Source: Devosia sp.
GTDB lineage: Bacteria; Pseudomonadota; Alphaproteobacteria; Rhizobiales; Devosiaceae
Length of the DNA stretch: 64,000 nt
Assembly: GCF_017744655.1 (NCBI RefSeq)
Contig: NZ_JAGIAW010000001.1
Coordinates: 992,001 to 1,056,000, forward strand
Direction: 5' to 3'
Part shown: in pieces, positions 1 through 10,528 of the stretch
Numbering within the stretch: the stretch's first letter is position 1
Layout: each line of letters begins with the position of its first letter
Notes under the pieces: model-generated
The model's input: only the letters and a program-made list of their open reading frames with translations
Told to the model about the DNA's origin: nothing
The model's database searches: none
Program-made: the position numbers and the translations under genes

Positions 1-73
1 TGTAAAATTTCTGAAGCTCGATCCAGCCGCACTGGAGAGCGATGGACGGGCCTTGCGGCCCGTCCAAAAGTCA

Positions 74-1003
74 TCAGGCCTTGACGCCTGCGGTCGCGGC
101 GACTTCGGCTGCGAAGTCGGTTTCGACCTTTTCAATGCCTTCGCCGAGCGCATAGCGCACGAACTTGGTCAGCTTGATCGGTGCACCAACGTCCTTCTCG
201 GCCTTCTTGATGGCGTCGGCGACCTTGGTCTCACCGTCGATCACGAAGGTCTGAGCGAGGAGAGTGACTTCCTCGTAATACTTGCGCAGTCGGCCTTCGA
301 CCATCTTCTCGGCGATGTCGGCCGGCTTGCCCGATTCCTTGACCTGCTCGAGGATGATGGCGCGTTCACGAGCCACGACGTCCTGATCCAGCTCGCTGGA
401 GTCGATTGCCAGCGGGTTGGTGGCGGCGATGTGCATGGCAAGCTGCTTGCCGAGAGCCGACAGGGCAGCCTTGTCACCGGTGGACTCGAGGGCGACCAGA
501 ATGCCGATCTTGCCCAGACCCGCCTTGACAGCGTTGTGCACGTAGCTTTCCACCACGCCATCGGAGACCGAGACGGTCAGCGTGCGGCGCAGGTTCATGT
601 TTTCGCCGATCTTGGCGATGGCTTCGGTCAGTTCGGCCTGAACAGAGTGACCAGCGCCGGGGAACGGCATTTCGCCGAGCTTGGCGACGTCGCCATCAGC
701 GTCGAGAGCGAGCTTCGCGATCGAGCCAACGATATTCTGGAACTGCTCGTTGCGGGCAACGAAGTCGGTCTCAGAGTTGACTTCGACGACGGCAGCCTTG
801 GTACCGGAGGTTGCAACGCCAACCAGACCTTCCGCAGCGACGCGATCGGCCTTCTTGGCAGCCTTGGCGAGGCCACGGGTGCGCAGCCAATCGACGGCAG
901 CTTCCATGTCGCCATTGGTTTCGGCCAGAGCCTTCTTGCAGTCCATCATCCCGACGCCGGTCGAGTCGCGGAGCTGCTTAACCAGTGCAGCAGTGATTTC
1001 CAT
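74..1003 (-). CDS. tsf: Translation elongation factor Ts
   Basis: 309 aa; [26 protein letters not shown] is the classic EF-Ts N-terminus; next to rpsB. Confidence 0.98.
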   Translation of the reverse strand: MEITAALVKQLRDSTGVGMMDCKKALAETNGDMEAAVDWLRTRGLAKAAKKADRVAAEGLVGVATSGTKAAVVEVNSETDFVARNEQFQNIVGSIAKLALDADGDVAKLGEMPFPGAGHSVQAELTEAIAKIGENMNLRRTLTVSVSDGVVESYVHNAVKAGLGKIGILVALESTGDKAALSALGKQLAMHIAATNPLAIDSSELDQDVVARERAIILEQVKESGKPADIAEKMVEGRLRKYYEEVTLLAQTFVIDGETKVADAIKKAEKDVGAPIKLTKFVRYALGEGIEKVETDFAAEVAATAGVKA

Positions 1004-1073
1004 GGGTTCACCTTTCGGCGGCCCCAGTCTGGGGCCGCATAGTTTCGTTCAAACGATTCCGGACATACCGGAC

Positions 1074-1844
1074 TTAGTTGACAGCTGCGCCTTCGCCCGG
1101 AAGATCTTCAGCCGGGGCTTCCGAAGAAGCGCCGAGATCCTGGCCGAGAGCGCTCGAGGAGCGACCGATACCATCGAGGGCAGCGCGCGAGACCAGCGAG
1201 ACATAGAGTTCGAGAGCGCGGCTGGCGTCGTCATTGCCCGGGATGGCGTAATCGACCATGTCCGGATCGCAATTGGTGTCGACGATAGCAATGACCGGGA
1301 TACCCAGGCGACGGGCTTCCTTGATCGCGTTTGCTTCCTTGTTGGTGTCGATCACGAACAGGAGCGAGGGAACATTGCCCATGTCCTTGATGCCGCCGAG
1401 GTCGCGCTCAAGACGCTCCTGCTCGCGGGACATCATAAGGCGCTCTTTCTTGGTGCGCAGAGCGAGATCTTCTTCGCTCATCGATTCTAGTTCGCGCAGA
1501 CGCGAGATGGAGTTCGAGATCGTCTGCCAGTTGGTCAGCGTGCCGCCGAGCCAACGGGAGTTCACGAAGTACTGAGCGGACTGCTTGGCAGCTTCAGCAA
1601 CGAGCGGGGCGGCCTGGCGCTTGGTGCCGACGAAGAGCACGCGGCCGCCATCGGCGACGGTGTCGGACACGAGCTGCAGGGCGCGGCTCAGGGCCGGCAC
1701 GGTCTGCGACAGGTCGAGAATGTGAATGTCGTTGCGAACGCCGAAAATGAAGCGTTCCATCTTCGGGTTCCAGCGGTGCTTCTGGTGGCCGAAGTGCACG
1801 CCTGCTTCGAGGAGCTGGCGCATGGAGAATTCTGGCAGAGCCAT
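1074..1844 (-). CDS. rpsB: 30S ribosomal protein S2 (start trimmed to MALPEFSM)
   Basis: [22 protein letters not shown] motif; the ORF-track start at 1955 is over-extended. Confidence 0.97.
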   Translation of the reverse strand: MALPEFSMRQLLEAGVHFGHQKHRWNPKMERFIFGVRNDIHILDLSQTVPALSRALQLVSDTVADGGRVLFVGTKRQAAPLVAEAAKQSAQYFVNSRWLGGTLTNWQTISNSISRLRELESMSEEDLALRTKKERLMMSREQERLERDLGGIKDMGNVPSLLFVIDTNKEANAIKEARRLGIPVIAIVDTNCDPDMVDYAIPGNDDASRALELYVSLVSRAALDGIGRSSSALGQDLGASSEAPAEDLPGEGAAVN

Positions 1845-2163
1845 TTGGTATTCCTTTACCGGTTGATGCCTCCACGAAGCCTTGCGACGGTTGCCCGCCA
1901 CCGGATGGCACTCCAAACGGAGGGCCCGCTTCGTGTGTGAGATCGCTCCAGCCAAACTGCTGGACGCGTGGGCGATATAAGCGAAGTCTTACCCGAGCGC
2001 AACCCGCCAAAGTCACTCACGGGATCGTCAACGAACCGATCCGTGGATTGCTCGTTAGGTCTTCATGGACCCGCGCCCGAACGTGGGGCTACAGGGTGAG
2101 AGCCCCTGAGCGGGGGAGGAAGAGCTTTGCGCTCACCTCCTCCGCGCTTGTCTGCCCCCTACC

Positions 2164-5100
2164 CTAATTGAACCGGACGTCGGTGATCCCATCAAGCGCC
2201 TTAATACCGCCGGCGACTTCGGCGCTGACGGAATACTTGCCGGGAAGTTCGATTTCATACTCGCGGGCGCCGGCGTCGCGGATCACCACGAAACTCACCG
2301 TGCCATTGCCGCCGCGCTTCAATTGCGCGCTTACGGGCCCGAGGGCTTTCTCGCTCGCGGTGAAAATGGTGAGGCGGCGGTCGATGCTTTCTGCCAACCC
2401 TTCGATGGGCTTGGCGCCGTTGAGCATAAGGCTGATGCCTTCCGCGCGCTCTTGGGCGCCGACTTCGAGGATGACCGAATTGCCCGGCTGCAAAATCGCG
2501 CCGAACTGGGTGATCTGTTCGGAAAAGGCGATGACTTCAAAGGTGCCGCTCTGATCCGAAAGGCTCAGGATCATCATCGGCGTACCTTTACGCGTACGCC
2601 TGTCGTTACGCGACGAGATGGTTCCGGCCATACGGCCCGCGGAAGCGCCGTCCTTCACCGCGCGCTCAAAATCGCTCCAGCGCTGGACGCGGAGGCGCTC
2701 GAAGAGGTCGGAATAAGCATCGAGCGGGTGCGCCGATAGATGGAAGCCGATGGCCGAGAGTTCACGGTCGGCTCGCTCGGTGGAATTCCAGGCTGGGACG
2801 CTTGTGGGCAGGCGGAATGGTTCAGGTTCACTCGAGGCGAACATGTTCCACTGGCCTTCGTTGCGCTCCGTGGTCAGGGCCTGGGCTGTGCCCACAACCT
2901 GGTCCATAGCGGCGAAGGCAATTTCGCGACGTTCAACCAGCGCGTCGAAGGCGCCGGCATTGACGAGGGTTTCGAGCGTACGCTTGTTGATGGCCTTGGG
3001 ATCGACGCGGCGGGCAAAGTCGCCAAGATCCTTGAACGGCTTGTCGCCACGGACTTCGACGATGTGCTCAGCAACGGCGCGGCCGACACCCTTCACGGCG
3101 GAGAGGCCGTAGTGGATGCGGTCATTCTTCACCGAGAACACGACTTCCGAGGCATTCACACAGGGCGGAACGACTTCGATCTTCTTCTTGCCAGCCTCGC
3201 GGCGGAAATCCGAGAGCTTGTCGGTCTGCGCCATATCGAGCGTCATCGAGGCCGCATAGAATTCATGCGGGAAATGCTGCTTGAGATAGGCTGTCTGGTA
3301 GGACACCCACGCGTAAGCAGCGGCGTGGCTCTTGTTGAAACCGTAGTTCGCGAATTTTGCCAGAAGATCGAAAATTTGGTCGGCCAAGGCCTCGCTGACG
3401 CCCTGCGGGCCGGAACCCTCGCGGAAGCGGACGCGCTGATTGTCCATTTCCGCCTTGATCTTCTTACCCATAGCGCGACGGAGCATGTCGGCTTCGCCGA
3501 GCGAATAGCCCGACAGAAGCTGGGCGATCTGCATCACCTGCTCCTGATAGACAATGATGCCATAGGTTTCGTCGAGCACTTCGCTCAGCTTGGGGTGGGG
3601 ATATTCCACCTCCTCGCGGCCATGCTTACGATCGATGAAGCTTGGAATATTGTCCATCGGACCAGGCCGATAGAGCGCGTTCATAGCGATGAGATCTTCG
3701 ATGCGGTCGGGCTTGAGATCCATCAAGGCCCGGCGCATGCCGCCACTTTCAAACTGGAAGATGCCGTAGGTATCGCCACGGGCGTAGAGATTGTAGGTCG
3801 CTGCGTCGTCGATGGGGATGGTGTCGATGTCGATTTCAACGCCGCGCTTGCGCACCATCTCGACGGCGTACTGGATCGTCGTCAGCGTCTTGAGACCGAG
3901 GAAGTCGAATTTGACGAGGCCGGCGGGCTCAACCCATTTCAGGTTGTATTGCGTCACCGGCATTTCGGAGCGCGGATCGCGGTAGAGCGGCAGCAGTTCC
4001 TGCAGCGGGCGATCGCCGATCACGATGCCGGCGGCGTGCGTCGACGCGTGGCGGAACAGGCCTTCGAGGGACTTGGCAATTTCGACGAGCTGGCCGACGG
4101 TTTCGTCTTCTTCGGCCATCTGCTTGAACTGCGGCACCTCGTTCATGGTGCGCTCGATGGTCCAGGGATCCGCTGGGTTGGCGGGCACGAGCTTACAGAT
4201 GCGGTCGACCTGCCCGTAAGGCATCTGCAGCACTCGACCGACGTCGCGCAGCACGGCGCGCGCCTGGAGCGAACCGAAGGTGATGATCTGCGCCACCTGC
4301 TCGGCGCCATACTTCTTCTGCACGTATTCGATGACTTCTTCACGCCGGTCCTGGCAGAAGTCGATATCGAAGTCGGGCATCGAAACGCGCTCAGGATTGA
4401 GGAAGCGTTCGAACAGCAGATTGTAGCGTAGCGGATCGAGGTCGGTGATGGTCGTGGCATAGGCCACAAGCGAGCCGGCACCGGAACCGCGGCCCGGCCC
4501 CACTGGGATGCCCTGCGCCTTGGCCCATTGGATAAAGTCGGCCACGATGAGGAAGTAGCCGGGGAATTTCATCTTCTCGATGACGTTCAGCTCGAAATCG
4601 AGCCGCTCGCGATATTCCTGTTCGGTCTTGCCGGGCCCCGGACCGTGGGCGGCGAGACGGGCATTCAGACCGGTAACCGAAATCTCACGCAAGGCCGCAG
4701 CTTCGGCGGCAACGACGGCCTCTTCGGTATCGTGCGAGCCGGCGGCGAATTTTGGCAGGATGGGACCACGCGTGCGCGGGCGGTAGGCGACCCGGCGGGC
4801 AATCTCGATGGTAGAATCGAGTGCTTCGGGAATATCGGCAAAAAGCTCGATCATCTCCGCGCGGGTCTTGAAATAATACTGGTCGTTGAGTTTTCGACGT
4901 TCGGTCTGGGCCAGCACTGAGCTGCCGGCAATGGCCAGCAGGGCGTCGTGCGCCTCATATTCCTTGGCGGATTTGAAGAAGGGCTCGTTGGTGGCGACCA
5001 GCGGGATACCCTTGCGATAGGCATAATCGATCAGGCGCGGCTCGACGGTGACTTCCTGCGCGCGGCCATGGCGCTGCAACTCGATATAGAAGCGGTCGCC

Positions 5101-5619
5101 GAAGAGGTCGGCCAAGCGATCGAGGCGGCGGACGGCATTGGCGTCCTGCCCGTGGGCGAAGGGCATGTCGATGGCGCCTTCCGGGCCACCGGAGAGGCAA
5201 ATCATGCCGGCGAGGGAATCGGGTGTCAGCCAATCGAGCTTGGCGCGCGCCAGCCCGTTTTCACCCTGCATATAGGCGCGGGAAACAAGGCGCGAGAGAT
5301 TGGCAAAGCCCTCTTCGGACTGGGCCATCATGACGACACTGGATTTTCCGTTCCAAGCAACGTGGCCGCGTTCGCTGACGCGCTCTTCGGCGGCGGCAAA
5401 ATCGATGGCGAGTTCGACACCGATCAGCGGCTGGATGCCCTTCTTCGTCGCCTTTTCGGAGAATTCCAGGGCGCCAAAGAGATTGGCCGTGTCGGCCAGA
5501 CCAAGCGCCGGCTGAGCGTCGGCGGCGGCGAGTTTGAGAATCGACTCGAGCTGAACAGCACCCTCAAGGAGCGAGAAAGCCGAGTGAACGTGTAGATGGA
5601 TAAAGCCGGGGCCGCGCAT
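2164..5619 (-). CDS. dnaE: DNA polymerase III alpha subunit
   Basis: 1151 aa; PHP N-terminus FIHLHVHSAFSLLEGA, PGRGSGAGSLVAYA, PDFDIDFCQDRREEVI. Confidence 0.97.
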   Translation of the reverse strand: MRGPGFIHLHVHSAFSLLEGAVQLESILKLAAADAQPALGLADTANLFGALEFSEKATKKGIQPLIGVELAIDFAAAEERVSERGHVAWNGKSSVVMMAQSEEGFANLSRLVSRAYMQGENGLARAKLDWLTPDSLAGMICLSGGPEGAIDMPFAHGQDANAVRRLDRLADLFGDRFYIELQRHGRAQEVTVEPRLIDYAYRKGIPLVATNEPFFKSAKEYEAHDALLAIAGSSVLAQTERRKLNDQYYFKTRAEMIELFADIPEALDSTIEIARRVAYRPRTRGPILPKFAAGSHDTEEAVVAAEAAALREISVTGLNARLAAHGPGPGKTEQEYRERLDFELNVIEKMKFPGYFLIVADFIQWAKAQGIPVGPGRGSGAGSLVAYATTITDLDPLRYNLLFERFLNPERVSMPDFDIDFCQDRREEVIEYVQKKYGAEQVAQIITFGSLQARAVLRDVGRVLQMPYGQVDRICKLVPANPADPWTIERTMNEVPQFKQMAEEDETVGQLVEIAKSLEGLFRHASTHAAGIVIGDRPLQELLPLYRDPRSEMPVTQYNLKWVEPAGLVKFDFLGLKTLTTIQYAVEMVRKRGVEIDIDTIPIDDAATYNLYARGDTYGIFQFESGGMRRALMDLKPDRIEDLIAMNALYRPGPMDNIPSFIDRKHGREEVEYPHPKLSEVLDETYGIIVYQEQVMQIAQLLSGYSLGEADMLRRAMGKKIKAEMDNQRVRFREGSGPQGVSEALADQIFDLLAKFANYGFNKSHAAAYAWVSYQTAYLKQHFPHEFYAASMTLDMAQTDKLSDFRREAGKKKIEVVPPCVNASEVVFSVKNDRIHYGLSAVKGVGRAVAEHIVEVRGDKPFKDLGDFARRVDPKAINKRTLETLVNAGAFDALVERREIAFAAMDQVVGTAQALTTERNEGQWNMFASSEPEPFRLPTSVPAWNSTERADRELSAIGFHLSAHPLDAYSDLFERLRVQRWSDFERAVKDGASAGRMAGTISSRNDRRTRKGTPMMILSLSDQSGTFEVIAFSEQITQFGAILQPGNSVILEVGAQERAEGISLMLNGAKPIEGLAESIDRRLTIFTASEKALGPVSAQLKRGGNGTVSFVVIRDAGAREYEIELPGKYSVSAEVAGGIKALDGITDVRFN

Positions 5620-5692
5620 ATTGGTCTCCTGAAAGGAGTCTTAGCCTGTCGGGGCGCGAGGTCAAATCACCCTGCCCCCAATCCACAGGCGA

Positions 5693-5791
5693 TCAGGCCA
5701 AATGCGTCAGCAGGTCCATCCAGGTCAACGAACCAATGGTGAAGGCACCGAGGGTCACGAAGGCGGCGAAGTCCTTGAGGAAATCAATCAT
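5693..5791 (-). CDS. Unannotated 32-aa hydrophobic peptide MIDFLKDFAAFVTLGAFTIGSLTWMDLLTHLA
   Basis: Translated by hand; ATG preceded by GGGAG Shine-Dalgarno; not in ORF track (too short); predicted single membrane helix. Confidence 0.6.
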   Translation of the reverse strand: MIDFLKDFAAFVTLGAFTIGSLTWMDLLTHLA

Positions 5792-5818
5792 CTCTAGCTC
5801 CCGTGTTGCTATAATGTT

Positions 5819-5847
5819 CTTATATGTTTTCTCTTTGTTCTGGTCTA
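5819..5847 (-). promoter_or_regulatory. Putative promoter with LexA-like box in the spacer (GAAC-AAAGAGA-AAAC)
   Basis: -35 TAGACC (5847-5842), 17-nt spacer containing GTTT-N7-GTTC (5826-5840 on +), -10 TATAAG (5824-5819). Confidence 0.45.
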
Positions 5848-6077
5848 GGGGGATGATCGGGGAAAGCGGGGACAGGGTTAACGCGTTAGGGATTCGTTAG
5901 AGGGCGGGCTTTGCGACGGCAGATTCGGGACGTGCGGAAGCGCCGGACCGCCTAGGGCTTCCGGGGATGCAGTGGACGGACCCCGGAGCGGCATTCGCCT
6001 CGAAGTGGAGGTGGCCGCGCTTAGAAAAGGCCCCTCACCCGCCGCTTCGCGGCGACCTCTCCCCCAGGGGGGAGGTG

Positions 6078-6764
6078 TCAGAGGCTGTGCGGTACGACCT
6101 TGCCGTCCCTGATGGTGACGATGCGGTCGGCACGTTTGGCGAGGTCGTGATTGTGGGTCGCGATGAGGGCAGCGGCGCCTTCGGTGCGGATCAAGCCCTG
6201 CAGGGCTGCGAAAACCAGATCGCTGGTGCCGGGATCGAGATTGCCGGTGGGCTCGTCGGCCAGGATCACGCGGGGGTGGTTGGCGGCGGCCCGGGCGATG
6301 GCGACGCGCTGCTGTTCGCCGCCCGAGAGTTCTGCCGGACGGTGGGTGGCGCGAGGGGCGACGCCGAGTATGTCGAGGAGTTCCATGGCGCGGACGTTTG
6401 CTTCCGCGGGTGATTTGCCGGCGATCAGTTGCGGCATGGTTACGTTTTCGAGCGCGGTGAATTCGGGCAGCAGGTGGTGGAACTGGTAGACATAGCCCAC
6501 CGTGTTGCGGCGCAATTGGGTGCGACCGCGGTCGCTCAATTTGCTGGTCTTGTTGCCGACGATTTCGACCTCGCCTTCCTGCGGACTTTCGAGAAGACCG
6601 CAGAGATGCAGCAGGGTCGACTTGCCGGCGCCTGAGGGGGCAACGAGGGCGACGAGTTCGCCACTTTCGACGACGAGATCGGCCTGGTCGAGCACGCGAA
6701 CCTTGGTTGCGCCTTCGCCATAGTGACGATGGACGCCGGAGAGACGCAGATAGGAATTACTCAT
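6078..6764 (-). CDS. lolD: Lipoprotein-releasing ABC transporter ATP-binding protein
   Basis: Walker [26 protein letters not shown] signature; overlaps lolC-family permease. Confidence 0.93.
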   Translation of the reverse strand: MSNSYLRLSGVHRHYGEGATKVRVLDQADLVVESGELVALVAPSGAGKSTLLHLCGLLESPQEGEVEIVGNKTSKLSDRGRTQLRRNTVGYVYQFHHLLPEFTALENVTMPQLIAGKSPAEANVRAMELLDILGVAPRATHRPAELSGGEQQRVAIARAAANHPRVILADEPTGNLDPGTSDLVFAALQGLIRTEGAAALIATHNHDLAKRADRIVTIRDGKVVPHSL

Positions 6765-8133
6765 AGCGCAGCGCCTCGACGGGATCGTATTGGGCCGCGC
6801 GCCAGGCGGGATAAAGCGTGGCGAGGAAGCTCAGGCCGAGGGACATGAAGACCACGACGGTCACTTCGGTCGGGTCGGTCTTGCTCGGCAGGGCCGAGAG
6901 GAAGAAGACTTCCGGTGGGAAGAGCGCGACGCCAAGGGTGTTGGAAATGGTCGAGCGGATGGCTTCGGCATTGGCGGCGACGATGAGGCCGAGGACCAGG
7001 CCGCTCAACGTGCCGACGACGCCGATGGTCGTGCCGGTGATCGAGAAGATGCGCATGATGGCGCCGCGGGTGGCGCCCATGGTGCGGAGCACGGCGATGT
7101 CCTTGCTCTTGTCCTTCACCAGCATGACGAGGCTCGAAATGATGTTGAAGGCGGCGACGAGGACGATCATCGAGAGAATGGTGAACATCACCACGCGTTC
7201 AACCTGCAGGGCGGAGAAGAAGGTCTCGTTGCGCTGCTGCCAATCGGTGAGGATGAAGGGGCGCAGGCCCGGTTGGTCGGCGATGCGCTGGCGCATCAGG
7301 GGAATCGCGTCGGGGTTATCGATGAAGATTTCCGCCGCAGTCGCCTGATAGATGCGCTCATAGGCGGCGTCGATTTCCTCGTCCGATGCCATGGGGTCGA
7401 GCGGAGGCTGACCCGGCTTGAGCTGGTCTTCGTAGAGCTTGAAATAGTCCTGGGCCGTCTTCAGCGGCATATACATGAACAGGCTATCAAACTCGACCAT
7501 GCCCAGATTGAAGATGGTGCGGACCGGATAGGATTTTATCTGCGGGGTCGAGCCGAAGGGCGTCATGGCACCGCTGTCGGGATTGATAATCTGCACCTGA
7601 TCGCCAAGGCCGACGCCGAGCGTCTGGGCCAATCGGTAACCGATGGCGACCCCGTCGTTCTCATCCCAGCTATCGAAGCCGCCCTGCTCTGCCGAATTGA
7701 ACAGCAGGTCGAGCTTTTCGAGATTTTCCGCATCCATGCCGCGCACGGACACGCCGGTGGAACCGCCGCGACCCGAGGCGAGCACCTGGCCTTCGACATA
7801 GTAGACGGCGAACTTGACGCCCTGGACTTCCTCGAGGGTTGTCACGGCGTCTTTATAGTCGGTGAACTTGCTCTCGATGGGAAAGGCCGTGAAGTGGCCA
7901 TTGAGTCCAAGGATTTTCGTTAGCAGTTCGGCCCTAAAGCCGTTCATGACGGACATGACGACGATCAGCGTCGCGACGCCGATCGCCACGCCGACCATGG
8001 TGAGGCTGGCGATCACCGAAATGAACGCCTCCTTCCGCCTTGCGCGCAAATAGCGCCCAGCAATCATCCACTCAAACCGGGAGAACGGCCGAGTGGATCG
8101 GCCGGCCGGGGCTTGCTGCGCGCTAAGGGTCAA
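6757..8133 (-). CDS. lolC: Lipoprotein-releasing ABC transporter permease (LolC/LolE family)
   Basis: 458 aa; [23 protein letters not shown] and C-terminal [16 protein letters not shown]. Confidence 0.92.
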   Translation of the reverse strand: MTLSAQQAPAGRSTRPFSRFEWMIAGRYLRARRKEAFISVIASLTMVGVAIGVATLIVVMSVMNGFRAELLTKILGLNGHFTAFPIESKFTDYKDAVTTLEEVQGVKFAVYYVEGQVLASGRGGSTGVSVRGMDAENLEKLDLLFNSAEQGGFDSWDENDGVAIGYRLAQTLGVGLGDQVQIINPDSGAMTPFGSTPQIKSYPVRTIFNLGMVEFDSLFMYMPLKTAQDYFKLYEDQLKPGQPPLDPMASDEEIDAAYERIYQATAAEIFIDNPDAIPLMRQRIADQPGLRPFILTDWQQRNETFFSALQVERVVMFTILSMIVLVAAFNIISSLVMLVKDKSKDIAVLRTMGATRGAIMRIFSITGTTIGVVGTLSGLVLGLIVAANAEAIRSTISNTLGVALFPPEVFFLSALPSKTDPTEVTVVVFMSLGLSFLATLYPAWRAAQYDPVEALRYE

Positions 8134-9479
8134 ATGTCGTTCATCCGCTGAGGTTCGATAAGGCCCTTGAGACGCTCGACCGCATTGGCGAGCGGCAGCG
8201 TCTCGCGCTCGCCAGTCTTGCGATGTTTGATCTCAACTTCGCCCGATTTAAGGCCGCGTGGCCCAAGGATAATCTGGTACGGGATGCCGACGAGATCGGC
8301 CGTGGCAAACTTGGAACCGGCGGGCTGGTCGCGATCGTCATAGAGCATGTCGAGACCGGCTGCGGTCAGCTCGGCATAGAGCTTGTCGCAGGCGGCATCG
8401 GTGTCGGCGTCGCCGGCCTTGAGGTTGATCAGCACGGCTTCGAAGGGCGCGACGGACACTGGCCAGATGATGCCGTTTTCGTCGTGCATGGCTTCGATGA
8501 TCGCCGGGACGACACGGGTGGGGCCGATGCCATAGGAGCCCATATGCACGGTGATGTCCTTGCCATCGGGGCCGGTGACATTGGCCTTCATGGGCGCAGA
8601 ATACTTCGTGCCGAAATAGAAGATGTGGCCCACTTCGATCCCGCGCGCCATCAACTGCTTGTCCTCGGGAACAGCAGCGCGGAAGGCGGCTTCGTCGGTC
8701 ATTTCGTCGGTGGCGGCAAAGAGCGAGGTCCAATCCTTGAAGATCGGATCGAGATCGCCGCGGAAATCGGTGTCAGCCGGAGGAACGGGCTTGTCGAGCA
8801 GGTCCTTGTCGAGGAACACGCCGCTCTCGCCGGTGTCGGCCAGGACGTGGAATTCATAGGACAGGTCGCCGCCGATGGGGCCGGTATCAGCACGCATGGG
8901 AATGCCGACAAGGCCCATGCGGCGGAAGGTGCGGAGATAAGCCACGAACATACGCTGGAAGGCTTTGACCGCCGCCGCTTCGTCGAGATCGAAGGAATAG
9001 GCGTCCTTCATCAGGAATTCGCGGCTGCGCATGGTGCCGAAGCGGGGGCGCACCTCGTCGCGGAACTTCCACTGGATGTGGTAAAGGTTCAGCGGCAGGT
9101 CTTTGTAGGACTTCACATAGGTGCGGAAAATGTCGGTGATCATTTCCTCGTTGGTCGGGCCATAGAGGAATTCGCGCTCGTGGCGATCTTCGATGCGCAG
9201 CATTTCCTTGCCATAGGCATCGTAGCGACCCGATTCGCGCCAGAGATCGGCGGATTGGATGGTGGGCATGAGAAGCTGCACCGCGCCGGAGCGGTTCTGC
9301 TCCTCTTCGATGATCTTCTGAACCTTCATCAACACCTTGTAGCCCATGGGCAGCCAGGAATAGAGGCCGGAGGCTTGCTGGCGGATCATGCCGGCGCGCA
9401 GCATCAGCCGATGCGAGGCGATCTCGGCTTCCTTGGGAACGTCGCGCAGAACCGGCAGAAAGTAGCGGGAAAGGCGCAT
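8130..9479 (-). CDS. proS: Prolyl-tRNA synthetase (start at MRLSRYFLP)
   Basis: [31 protein letters not shown]; start trimmed from 9560. Confidence 0.96.
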   Translation of the reverse strand: MRLSRYFLPVLRDVPKEAEIASHRLMLRAGMIRQQASGLYSWLPMGYKVLMKVQKIIEEEQNRSGAVQLLMPTIQSADLWRESGRYDAYGKEMLRIEDRHEREFLYGPTNEEMITDIFRTYVKSYKDLPLNLYHIQWKFRDEVRPRFGTMRSREFLMKDAYSFDLDEAAAVKAFQRMFVAYLRTFRRMGLVGIPMRADTGPIGGDLSYEFHVLADTGESGVFLDKDLLDKPVPPADTDFRGDLDPIFKDWTSLFAATDEMTDEAAFRAAVPEDKQLMARGIEVGHIFYFGTKYSAPMKANVTGPDGKDITVHMGSYGIGPTRVVPAIIEAMHDENGIIWPVSVAPFEAVLINLKAGDADTDAACDKLYAELTAAGLDMLYDDRDQPAGSKFATADLVGIPYQIILGPRGLKSGEVEIKHRKTGERETLPLANAVERLKGLIEPQRMNDI

Positions 9480-9580
9480 GGGAACTCCGAAATTCGTGCT
9501 TCGACTCAAGACTTTTGTTGATGCCCACTCAGAGCCCAACCGTCCATACGATTCAAGCATGCAAGCTATGCAGAATCTGC

Positions 9581-9617
9581 GTGACAGGAAGAAAATGTGT
9601 TGTTAGGTTCCTGTCAC
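9581..9617. repeat. Perfect 10-bp inverted repeat GTGACAGGAA-N17-TTCCTGTCAC
   Basis: Arms 9581-9590 and 9608-9617 are exact reverse complements. Confidence 0.7.
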
Positions 9618-9624
9618 AATAAAA

Positions 9625-9755
9625 CGAAGGCGGTGCAACCGCCAACGGTCGACAACGTCAAGGGAGGAGCGTTGGCCGCACGCTGTAGAGCGAGCCTAAG
9701 ACCAACGTATTGTCGATTCAACTTATCAAGCAGGGCCTTTGTGCCCTGCTTTTTT
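9625..9755 (+). ncRNA. Candidate structured sRNA ending in an intrinsic terminator
   Basis: Hairpin GGCGGT-gca-ACCGCC; nested TCGACAA...CGTTGG...CCAACG...TTGTCGA; terminator GCAGGGC-cttTgt-GCCCTGC-TTTTTT at 9730-9755. Confidence 0.5.
9730..9755 (+). terminator. Rho-independent terminator
   Basis: 7-bp GC-rich stem followed by T6. Confidence 0.85.
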
Positions 9756-9774
9756 ATTTCGGAATCAAGACGTA

Positions 9775-10098
9775 ATGGCTGACTCTGAAAGTTTCACACG
9801 AATTGCCCTAGCCCTGCCCGGCGCAACGAGCGGGCCGCATTTTGACCGCACGGCGTTCAAGGTGAAGCGCACATTTGCGACGTTGGCGGCCGACGGATTG
9901 AGCGCAAACCTGAAATTCACGCCGGACGAACAGGAGTTCAAATGCCAGCTCGCGCCCGAGGTATTTCAGGCGATCGATAATGGCTGGGGGCGTCAGGGCT
10001 GGACCACGATTTGGCTTCGGGCGGCGACGAATGAGGATGTCGCTGCTGCGCTTGAGATAGCGCATGTGCATGCGGTGGGTGCGGCGAAGAAGCGCTAA
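9775..10098 (+). CDS. MmcQ/YjbR family DNA-binding-like protein
   Basis: FTRIALALPGATSGPHFDRTAFKV...WGRQGWTTIWL. Confidence 0.8.
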   Translation: MADSESFTRIALALPGATSGPHFDRTAFKVKRTFATLAADGLSANLKFTPDEQEFKCQLAPEVFQAIDNGWGRQGWTTIWLRAATNEDVAAALEIAHVHAVGAAKKR

Positions 10099-10127
10099 GT
10101 CATCCCCGCGCCAACTCTTACCCTCAA

Positions 10128-10220
10128 TCGTCACCACCGGGCTTGTCCCGGTGGTCCATGCCATCCGCAGGGTGGCGTGCCTCCCCAAATGGATTGCCCG
10201 GACAAGCCGGGCAATGACGA
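10128..10220. repeat. REP/BIME-like inverted palindromic repeat
   Basis: CGTCACCACCGGGCTTGTCCCGGTGGTCCAT opposed to ATGGATTGCCCGGACAAGCCGGGCAATGACG. Confidence 0.75.
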
Positions 10221-10272
10221 TGGGACGGAGGATCGAATTCGACCGGTTACTCGCTGCCGCGAAGCGTGCGGC

Positions 10273-10524
10273 CTACCGATTCCAGTAGGCCATCAGCGTT
10301 TCGTTAGTCAGCACCCAGAGCAGCAAGGCCGTGAAGAAAATGGCGAGGCCCGTGGCTATAAGCAGTTTGCGGCCCATGCGCGGGGCGACCGGCGAGCCCG
10401 GATCGGCGCCCGGTACGAGGGCTTCGCCGGTTTCGTGATGGCTGCGCGCGCCGATCGGCAGCACTGCGACGAAACAGAGCCACCAGACGACGAAGAAGAC
10501 TGCGGCGATCGATCCCCACTGCAT
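10273..10524 (-). CDS. DUF1467 family small membrane protein
   Basis: 83 aa, two TM helices, GSIAAVFFVVWWLCFVAVLPIGARSHHETG. Confidence 0.8.
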   Translation of the reverse strand: MQWGSIAAVFFVVWWLCFVAVLPIGARSHHETGEALVPGADPGSPVAPRMGRKLLIATGLAIFFTALLLWVLTNETLMAYWNR

Positions 10525-10528
10525 GATG

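Noticed and set aside
2740-4431. 563-aa + strand ORF antisense to dnaE
   Set aside because: Shadow ORF within dnaE
5810-5815. Perfect TATAAT on the + strand upstream of dnaE
   Set aside because: No -35 at proper spacing and no + strand gene downstream; the - strand promoter fits better
9597-9782. 61-aa + strand ORF upstream of yjbR
   Set aside because: Runs through strong hairpins and the terminator; no RBS; better explained as non-coding RNA
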